Source of the DNA: JAWXVD01 sp044425705
GTDB lineage: Bacteria; Bacillota; Clostridia; Lachnospirales; Lachnospiraceae
NCBI GenBank assembly: GCA_044425705.1
Contig: JAWXVD010000164.1
Span: 1-6,305, forward strand
Reading direction: 5' to 3'
Length of the DNA stretch: 6,305 nucleotides
Shown: one piece after another, positions 1 through 4,199 of the stretch
How positions within the stretch are numbered: position 1 is the stretch's first letter
Layout: each line of letters starts with the position of its first letter
Notes under the pieces: generated by a model
What the model saw: the letters and a program-made list of their open reading frames with translations, nothing else
Told to the model about the DNA's origin: nothing
Database searches by the model: none
Made by a program: the position numbers and the translations under genes

Positions 1-1132
1 ATTTTGCTGAATACCCCGATTTTTTATACTTATCATAGGTTTCTTTTGTCCTTGCAAATTGGAAGATATGTTTTTGTAAAAGGGCATTTTCTGTCATGAG
101 TTTTTCTGCATTTTTTATTTGTTCTCTATGAGAGGAAAGTGCCTTATTTATAGCGTCAGCCTTTGCTGATAATTCAGCATAATCAAGTAAATTGTTTTCC
201 GTTAAATAGTTGATAGCTTTTGCCATTTGTTTAATGTTATAGGTCTTAGCCCAGCGTTCATATCCTTTGCCTTTTTCGGTTAAAGCTGTTTGTAAATCTA
301 TTACCAAATTCACTGTTTTATCTATCTTCGGTTGCCTTAATTTTGTTGGTTTATGTTCAGCTTTACCCTCAATAACTGCACGAATATCAGCTTCTAAATA
401 TCCATCTTTAAGCGAACGCAACCTTATACATTTTTCTTTGCCTGCACCTACAAAACCTAAATGCTTTCCGTACTTTACGGCATATCCTTTATCACGCATT
501 TTGCTTAAAAATTCATCAAAAGAAGATGGCTTTTCTGATAGAATATCATCAATATCTTTTTTTAATTGTTCTCTTTGATTGAGTGGCTTTTCATCGCCTA
601 ACCACTCACCATAATGCTTAGATTTATCTTTTGGATCATCAACGATTGATAGGTCGTTTCTAAGACAAAGCAGGTCACTAATTTTCGCAATCGCCTTTGC
701 CGAGTTCCAAAAATTCCTGAACTTATATTTGCTATCAAGTTTAGTTGAATTCCATATAATATGATTGTGTATATGAGCCTTGTCGATATGTGTTGCGACT
801 ATAAAAGCGTGCTGACCTTTTGTGATTTTTTCAGCTAATTCATAACCGATTTTGTTAGCAAGCTCAGGTGTTATCTCATCAGGTTTAAAGGCTTGTCTTA
901 CTTGATATGCAATGACATCATCGGCTTGTTCTCTGCCTGTCTTTTTAGCATAAAGTTTCTTGGATAAGAGAAATTGTTCATCAGCAATATCTGCATCACA
1001 CATATAGCTTGAAACATATTCACCATTATTTGTTTTGGCTGGATTTGTAATATAATCAATGCGAAGTTTTAAGCACTTAGCCACTGATTTTCCCTTGTTT
1101 TTGTGCATAGGAATTATACGAGAAGTTGCCAA
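1..1132 (-). CDS. Tn1549-type conjugative relaxase (MobP-like), C-terminus cut by window edge
   Basis: This is the DNA strand transferase that nicks the origin of transfer and stays bound to the 5' end during conjugation. The frame stays open for 377 codons to the left edge, so the C-terminus is missing. The N-terminus reads MATSRIIPMHKNKGKSVAK, followed by IDYITNPAKT with Tyr27 as a candidate nucleophile. The metal-binding histidine motif is HIDKAHIHNHI at residues 115-125 (His115, His120, His122, His124). FRNFW and ISDLLCLRNDLS follow, as in Tn1549 relaxases. The rest is lysine-rich and helical. The start is TTG at 1132-1130, chosen because a full AAAGGAGGT site lies 6 nt upstream and the family begins MATTR. 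It follows the small membrane protein by 20 nt, so the two are probably co-transcribed. What is unusual is that mobC is not directly upstream. Family assignment is from remembered sequence patterns. Confidence 0.92.
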   Translation of the reverse strand, partial: MATSRIIPMHKNKGKSVAKCLKLRIDYITNPAKTNNGEYVSSYMCDADIADEQFLLSKKLYAKKTGREQADDVIAYQVRQAFKPDEITPELANKIGYELAEKITKGQHAFIVATHIDKAHIHNHIIWNSTKLDSKYKFRNFWNSAKAIAKISDLLCLRNDLSIVDDPKDKSKHYGEWLGDEKPLNQREQLKKDIDDILSEKPSSFDEFLSKMRDKGYAVKYGKHLGFVGAGKEKCIRLRSLKDGYLEADIRAVIEGKAEHKPTKLRQPKIDKTVNLVIDLQTALTEKGKGYERWAKTYNIKQMAKAINYLTENNLLDYAELSAKADAINKALSSHREQIKNAEKLMTENALLQKHIFQFARTKETYDKYKKSGYSAK

Positions 1133-1138
1133 GATACC

Positions 1139-1147
1139 ACCTCCTTT
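1139..1147 (-). promoter_or_regulatory. Strong ribosome binding site deciding the relaxase TTG start
   Basis: The minus strand reads AAAGGAGGT, ending 6 nt before the TTG at 1132. This near-perfect anti-16S match makes TTG the start even though a Met codon occurs at residue 9. Confidence 0.8.
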
Positions 1148-1152
1148 GCTTT

Positions 1153-1518
1153 CTAGTATTCGTAAATTATTGGATTGTCTGTTGTTTTTTTAAACGTAAA
1201 TTCACTGTAGATTTTCTGTTTTTCATAGTCCGTTTTGCTTTTATAAATTAGTACATTTAATTCCTCAGGATAACCATTTGTGTCAAAAGAAAATCTAATA
1301 CCATCTAAATTATTGTCAATATATTTTTGGCTAATTTCATCAGCTAAATCATCAATGTTTATTTCAGAAAAATCATTGATGATAACTGTTATATGTTGTG
1401 TATATCCAGCACTGTGATGGCTTGAACGACTTGATACAACTTCTATTTCACCATTATCAATCACTATATATAAAATATAAATCACTATCAATATGAGTAT
1501 AACTAGCCTTTTTCTCAA
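1153..1518 (-). CDS. Small membrane-anchored protein of unknown function
   Basis: I do not recognise this 121-aa protein. It begins with two basic residues (MRKR) and one strongly hydrophobic helix at about residues 5-20 (LVILILIVIYILYIVI). This fits an uncleaved signal anchor with the C-terminal ~100 residues outside the membrane; no lipobox cysteine is present. The outer part has alternating strand-like segments (HITVIIND, GIRFSFD, ELNVLIYKSK) and an acidic DDLADEISQKYIDN helix, so it looks like a small folded alpha/beta domain. It begins with TTG at 1518-1516, supported by GGAGG 7 nt upstream. That site sits directly after the SLOG stop codon (12 nt between stop and start), so translation is probably coupled to the SLOG gene. 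The relaxase follows after 20 nt. A role with the SLOG protein or at the conjugation pore is only a guess. Confidence 0.72.
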   Translation of the reverse strand: MRKRLVILILIVIYILYIVIDNGEIEVVSSRSSHHSAGYTQHITVIINDFSEINIDDLADEISQKYIDNNLDGIRFSFDTNGYPEELNVLIYKSKTDYEKQKIYSEFTFKKTTDNPIIYEY

Positions 1519-1525
1519 ATACTAA

Positions 1526-1530
1526 CCTCC
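1526..1530 (-). promoter_or_regulatory. Ribosome binding site deciding a TTG start
   Basis: The minus strand reads GGAGG immediately after the SLOG stop codon and 7 nt before TTG at 1518. No ATG lies at a suitable distance, so the TTG start is preferred. Confidence 0.7.
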
Positions 1531-1983
1531 CTAAAATTTTTGATTTGCAATACAATTATAAATAGTTTTTTGTAACCTTTTAGCGTGTGCCACTGCTTTG
1601 TAAGCACCTCCATGATCACGGGTGATATAGCAGATAATAACATCACTATTATCAACCATAAGAGTGTTTCTTTTGTCTATTGCAAAGCGTTTTACAGCAA
1701 ACTCTAATCCCTCAAAATATATCGTGCCATCATACCACTTCGATAGGGCAATATTATCTTTTTCTAAGGGCAGGTAAGCAAGAGCTAGATACAGTTTTAT
1801 ATGGGGATATTTCTTGCGTATATCTATCATGACAGATGTTACTTTGCTATCAAAATTGCCATAACCTCCAACATAAAAAACGGTTACTTCTAATATGTTA
1901 ATTGCATACTCAATATGTTCTATTAACTTTTCATCAATATTGTCATATAAGTACCTATGCCCAAAGAACGAGCAAGTTTTCAT
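1531..1983 (-). CDS. SLOG-family (DUF1273/YpsA-like) protein
   Basis: This 150-aa single-domain protein has a Rossmann-like SLOG fold. SLOG proteins are related to LOG and DprA, and are thought to bind or process nucleotide-type ligands; no substrate can be named here. Visible family marks are FFGHR at residues 6-10, the glycine-rich turn YVGGYGNFD at 37-45, a conserved-looking KYPHIKLYLALAYLP strand at 58-72, NSDVIICYI at 112-120, and GGAYKAV followed by a basic helix at 125-137. The length is normal for the stand-alone family. The start is ATG at 1983-1981, with GAGGTGA 4 nt upstream (AGG 7 nt away). An in-frame ATG 15 nt further upstream would overlap that site. It is the first gene of an apparent SLOG-membrane protein-relaxase transcript and is divergent from the XRE regulator. 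Role in the element (transfer control, defence, or host sensing) is unknown. Confidence 0.8.
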   Translation of the reverse strand: MKTCSFFGHRYLYDNIDEKLIEHIEYAINILEVTVFYVGGYGNFDSKVTSVMIDIRKKYPHIKLYLALAYLPLEKDNIALSKWYDGTIYFEGLEFAVKRFAIDKRNTLMVDNSDVIICYITRDHGGAYKAVAHAKRLQKTIYNCIANQKF

Positions 1984-2012
1984 CAAATCACCTCGCATAA
2001 CTTTTCACATAT

Positions 2013-2042
2013 ATCATACCATATTTACAATTACTTACGCAA
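2013..2042 (-). promoter_or_regulatory. Promoter for SLOG-membrane protein-relaxase
   Basis: On the minus strand a -35 TTGCGT (2042-2037) and an extended -10 TGGTATGAT (hexamer TATGAT, 2018-2013) are separated by 18 nt. The -35 lies inside the palindromic operator at 2035-2064, so a bound repressor would block it. No other good promoter is seen before the relaxase. Confidence 0.6.
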
Positions 2043-2053
2043 GTGCGTATACG
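2024..2053 (+). promoter_or_regulatory. Possible promoter for the XRE regulator
   Basis: On the plus strand TTTACA (2024-2029) and TATACG (2048-2053) are spaced 18 nt apart. The -10 is a weak match and sits at the centre of the operator palindrome, which would suit autorepression. This is a tentative call. Confidence 0.33.
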
Positions 2054-2064
2054 CACAATCGTAA
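2035..2064. promoter_or_regulatory. Large palindromic operator between divergent XRE and SLOG genes
   Basis: The core GTGCGTATACGCAC (2043-2056) is a perfect 14-bp palindrome. The dyad extends outward after a 3-nt mismatch on each side to TTACG (2035-2039) and CGTAA (2060-2064), centred at 2049/2050. A third half-site gives TACGCA-AG-TGCGTA (2036-2049) next to TGCGTA-TACGCA (2044-2055). This layout is typical of dimeric XRE repressor sites. It overlaps the -35 of the SLOG promoter and the possible -10 of the XRE promoter. Binding by the neighbouring XRE protein is inferred. Confidence 0.65.
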
Positions 2065-2093
2065 AAATTAGTAAAATTATATAGGGTGATAAA

Positions 2094-2336
2094 ATGCAAA
2101 TTAAAGAAGCAATCGTATTGAAATTTAAAGCAATATGTGAAGAACGAGGTATGGCACTAAATCAGTTAGCCACATTATCAGGCGTGACACCATCAACAGT
2201 ATATTCAATGGTTGACAAGTCAAGAAAAGATTTGTCGGTAATCACTGTTAAAAAGTTATGTGATGGATTAAATATTTCTATTGACGAGTTTTTCAATGAT
2301 GATATATTTCGTAAATTAGATCAAGAAATACAATAA
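2094..2336 (+). CDS. XRE/Cro-CI family transcriptional regulator
   Basis: This 80-aa DNA-binding protein is essentially one helix-turn-helix domain. The scaffold is ICEERGMALNQLATLSGVTPSTVYSMVD style, with the HTH at about residues 22-41 (QLATLSGV, turn, TPSTVYSMV as recognition helix). Helices ITVKKLCDGLNISIDEFF at 50-67 follow, as in many Cro/CI-like element regulators. There is no extra dimerisation or protease domain. The ATG is preceded by GGGTGA with 4-nt spacing. It is one of the only plus-strand genes here: divergent from the SLOG gene, with the palindrome at 2035-2064 between them, and convergent with mobC, whose stop lies 7 nt beyond its own. It probably represses itself and the SLOG-relaxase transcript. 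No terminator is seen after it. Confidence 0.92.
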   Translation: MQIKEAIVLKFKAICEERGMALNQLATLSGVTPSTVYSMVDKSRKDLSVITVKKLCDGLNISIDEFFNDDIFRKLDQEIQ

Positions 2337-2343
2337 TTACTTT

Positions 2344-2679
2344 TTAGTGTTCGACCAAGTCACACATAAATGCTTTCAAATAGCCTTTGATGTCTTTTAC
2401 GTCTTCGGCTATTTTTTCTATGTCATTTTCATAGATACTGCCTGTTTCATTGGCTCTTTTTGCAAGTTGATTTACATTATGTCCTATGCGTGAAAGTTCC
2501 ATAGAAAGCCTATTTAAAGGCTCTGTGTTAATTTCTATCATGTAGCCATATATCGCCATTCTGCGAAGATAAGTACCTAAATCATTTACACCAATGAGGT
2601 GCATTTTTTTCTCTATAATATTTCGTTCTTCCTCTGTTACACGAAAGAAAACAGGGGTGTTTCGTTCTCGTTTTGCCAT
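2344..2679 (-). CDS. mobC: MobC-like relaxosome accessory protein
   Basis: This 111-aa protein binds DNA near oriT and helps the relaxase nick. The N-terminal part (residues 12-42, FFRVTEEERNIIEKKMHLIG then LGTYLRRMAIYGY) matches the ribbon-helix-helix-like region of Tn1549-family MobC. The central LSRIGHNVNQLAKRANETGSIY (about 62-83) is the diagnostic MobC motif, and a coiled helix ends the protein. The start is ATG at 2679-2677, with GGAGG 5 nt upstream; a TTG four codons earlier overlaps that site and is unlikely. A hairpin terminator or attenuator lies just upstream (2691-2720). In related elements the relaxase gene follows directly; here it is ~1.2 kb further on, behind the XRE/SLOG cassette. 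Transcripts leaving mobC run antisense through the XRE gene. Confidence 0.9.
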   Translation of the reverse strand: MAKRERNTPVFFRVTEEERNIIEKKMHLIGVNDLGTYLRRMAIYGYMIEINTEPLNRLSMELSRIGHNVNQLAKRANETGSIYENDIEKIAEDVKDIKGYLKAFMCDLVEH

Positions 2680-2690
2680 AAGTTCCTCCA

Positions 2691-2720
2691 AAATAAAAAG
2701 ACCACCTTACGGCAGTCTTT
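2691..2720 (-). terminator. Hairpin terminator/attenuator between the CD1845-like gene and mobC
   Basis: The minus-strand RNA can form AAAGACUGCC, loop GUAA, GGUGGUCUUU: ten pairs with two G-U wobbles, followed by a U-rich tract (TTTTTATTTT). The same DNA read as plus-strand RNA would have two C-A mismatches and no U-tract, so it is built for the minus strand. It starts 8 nt after the CD1845-like stop and ends against the mobC ribosome site, so mobC needs readthrough or its own promoter. An oriT hairpin is a weaker alternative. Confidence 0.65.
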
Positions 2721-2728
2721 AAAATTAT

Positions 2729-3016
2729 TTATATTGTTTTCATTTTCATTGTAAGTGTATCTATTCCATTCAGTAGCCAGTGTGCTACTGCAAATAGTCC
2801 GTAAGGACTAAATATAAAACAGATGATATATCCACCGAGTGCCTGACTAAAGGGGATAAAATCAAAGAGTAATATCAGCGTTATATATGCTGCCATTAGG
2901 TATGCAAGAATACTGATAAGACCACCACTAACAAAGGTTAAAAATCTTAAAAAGTTACTCGCTATTCCTAAGATTAGTGCGAATGGAAAGAGTGTGATTT
3001 TTAATAAAATTCTCAT
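2729..3016 (-). CDS. CD1845-family small membrane protein
   Basis: This 95-aa very hydrophobic protein is of the type found beside mobC in Tn1549-like elements (CD1845 family); its function is not established. It starts MRILLKITLFPFALILGIAS and has about three membrane segments, near residues 4-20, 26-52 and 57-72, followed by PYGLFAVAHWLLNGID. The FSPYGL-type turn and the following W-L helix recall the family. The start is ATG at 3016-3014, with AAGGAGG 7 nt upstream; an ATG 12 codons earlier lies before that site and is rejected. It has its own promoter (3043-3071), and the preceding helicase/methylase transcript ends at 3094-3131. A hairpin separates it from mobC. The family call rests on length, hydropathy, the C-terminal motif and position. 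Confidence 0.74.
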   Translation of the reverse strand: MRILLKITLFPFALILGIASNFLRFLTFVSGGLISILAYLMAAYITLILLFDFIPFSQALGGYIICFIFSPYGLFAVAHWLLNGIDTLTMKMKTI

Positions 3017-3042
3017 TGAATGTCCTCCTTGTTTATATTTAA

Positions 3043-3071
3043 AGTTTACCACATTAAAGTGTTAAAGTCAA
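3043..3071 (-). promoter_or_regulatory. Sigma-A-type promoter for the CD1845-like gene and mobC
   Basis: On the minus strand TTGACT (3071-3066) and TAAACT (3048-3043) are 17 nt apart, a good vegetative match. The region between them contains an imperfect dyad: TTTACCAC (3045-3052), 6 nt, GTGTTAAA (3059-3066), with one mismatch. This could be an operator covering both elements. The start codon lies about 27 nt downstream of the -10. Confidence 0.62.
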
Positions 3072-3084
3072 TCTTTTGAACGAC

Positions 3085-3131
3085 AAAAAAATATTAAGGG
3101 AATAGTGGTAAATTTGTCACTATTCCCTTAA
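3085..3131 (-). terminator. Rho-independent terminator of the helicase/methylase gene
   Basis: A perfect 14-bp stem (arms 3094-3107 and 3118-3131; TTAAGGGAATAGTG and its complement) with a 10-nt loop is followed on the minus strand by T then seven more Ts (3092-3085). It begins 9 nt after the stop codon at 3140. It separates this transcript from the CD1845-like gene. Confidence 0.88.
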
Positions 3132-3139
3132 TTTAAGTC

Positions 3140-4059
3140 TTAGATTGCGATACTTCCTTTATCGTGATTTTGTTCCTTAGAAAAAGTGTTTTCTGCTTTA
3201 TCAGTAGTGCTAATAGTTTTTAGTTTTTCAAGCACCGACGGTCTTTTTTCAGAAGTTTCCGTTTCTTTTTCCTTAGATTTTTTCTCCTTGCCAGTGTTAT
3301 CAAGTTCTTTGTTTAGCTGTACTAAACGAGCCGATTTTTCTTGATATTCACTTTCTTTAGGGAAAGGACGTTTGCTTTCTTCATCTGCTGACCTCATTTC
3401 TGTTTGCAGTGTAGAAAGCCTTGCTTCTAAGTTTTCAATTTTTTTATCAAAACCATCTAGCAAGTTAGCAACACGAGATACATTACCAGTAACGCTATTT
3501 TCTAGTTCAGTTATCTGTGTTGTATGTCCTTTAAGTGCAATTTTAAACTTGCTGTTATCCATAAATAATTTCATTTTAAAGCCACGATATTCGCCTAAAT
3601 CTACTTGTTCATCAGGATTTTTAATTTCCTTACAAGCTGCTATAATGGCTTCACCAGCAGTTTTTCTTTCGGTATGGGTAATACCTCCAATTTGCATTTT
3701 AAAGTTGTCCTCGCTTGTTACAGCACCCACACTGCCATCTTCATTTTTACTTTCAACTAGCGTTGACATAGGGTGTTTTGTAATGGTTTGTAAATCTGCT
3801 TTTAAACCCACAATTCGTTCTTCGGTTTTCTTAATTTCAGTAGGATAAAACTTGATAACTCTATCCTCCATTTCATAGCAGTTGCTTTGATGAGAAGAAC
3901 GCATAAGTTTTAATTTTGCTACCCCGACATCTAAATCCATTTTTTCCTTAATTCTGTCATCGCCTGTTGCAAGAGCCTTAACCTCTGCATAAGAAAGAGC
4001 AGTAGCATCAATATCATCAGCAGAACGAGCAGGAGATTTACTTGTAAATATCTGCCCAA
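3140..4059 (-). CDS. 3' exon of Tn1549-type helicase/DNA-methylase giant protein, split by group II intron
   Basis: This encodes the C-terminal ~305 residues of the large SNF2-helicase/N6-methylase-type protein carried by Tn1549-like elements. The methylase and helicase domains lie upstream, outside the window. Recognisable tail marks are GQIFTSKSPARSADDIDATA followed by LSYAEVKALATGDDRIKEKM, the GITHTERKTAGEAIIAACKE block, LGEYRGFKMKLF, a coiled-coil KRPFPKESEYQEKSARLVQLNKEL stretch, and a charged tail containing RPSVLEKLK. In relatives the first block follows a NKQKFI-like sequence. Here it is preceded by intron domain VI. An ATG at 4093 opens a longer frame, but its first 11-12 codons lie in the intron, so it is not the true start. 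The exon begins TT-GGG-CAG, completing an Ile-type codon (xTT) split after its first base. Without splicing the protein would be broken. Family is from memory; function in transfer is unproven. Confidence 0.74.
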
Positions 4060-4105
4060 ATACGGATAGGTAAAACTTTGATATAATCTCCATCTTTTCC
4101 CCCCG
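4060..4105 (-). ncRNA. Group II intron domain VI with branch-point A4067
   Basis: The 5' arm CGGGGGG (4105-4099) pairs with 3' arm CCUAUCCG (4070-4063): C-G, G-C, G-C, G-U, then a bulged A4067, then G-U, G-C, G-C. AAAA (4098-4095) can pair with UUUU (4075-4072) above it. A4067 is the eighth nucleotide from the intron end UAU (4062-4060), the expected place for the lariat branch point. The AY terminus is kept. Confidence 0.8.
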
Positions 4106-4108
4106 TTC

Positions 4109-4142
4109 ACACCGTGCATGCGACTTTCACCGCACACGGCGT
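4109..4142 (-). ncRNA. Group II intron domain V (catalytic core)
   Basis: Exactly 34 nt, the family's normal size. The basal stem ACGCCGUG pairs with CACGGUGU (8 bp, one G-U), there is a 2-nt UG bulge, then UGCGGU/GUCGCA closed by a GAAA tetraloop. The catalytic triad position reads CGC rather than the commoner AGC; both occur in bacterial introns. An intact domain V argues for a splicing-competent ribozyme. Confidence 0.88.
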
Positions 4143-4146
4143 TCCA

Positions 4147-4158
4147 TCGATTATTATG
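4147..4158 (-). ncRNA. Domain IV basal helix, 3' arm
   Basis: Minus-strand CATAATAATCGA is perfectly complementary to TCGATTATTATG at 6156-6145, almost 2 kb away. UGG (4146-4144) can extend the pairing to CCA (6163-6161) after a 4-nt bulge. It lies just before domain V, where the base of domain IV should be. Confidence 0.7.
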
Positions 4159-4199
4159 TTGTTTTAGTTAAAGTAAACTTACACTCTTTCGAGCAACGA

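Noticed and set aside
267..578. Plus-strand open frame of 103 codons
   Set aside because: It lies antisense to the relaxase, whose protein matches its family throughout, and it has no convincing ribosome site or recognisable protein.
2036..2056. Possible oriT, since AAGTGCG resembles the nick region of some MobP-type plasmids
   Set aside because: Only a short match is present and the full nick consensus does not follow. The palindrome is better explained as a repressor operator. Relaxase nick mapping would settle it.
3372..3848. Plus-strand open frame of 158 codons
   Set aside because: It is the antisense shadow of the helicase/methylase exon; its Ser/Leu-rich product has no family features.
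3931..4137. Minus-strand open frame of 68 codons overlapping domain V
   Set aside because: It runs through domain V, domain VI and the exon in a different frame; the RNA structure and the exon frame explain the sequence better.
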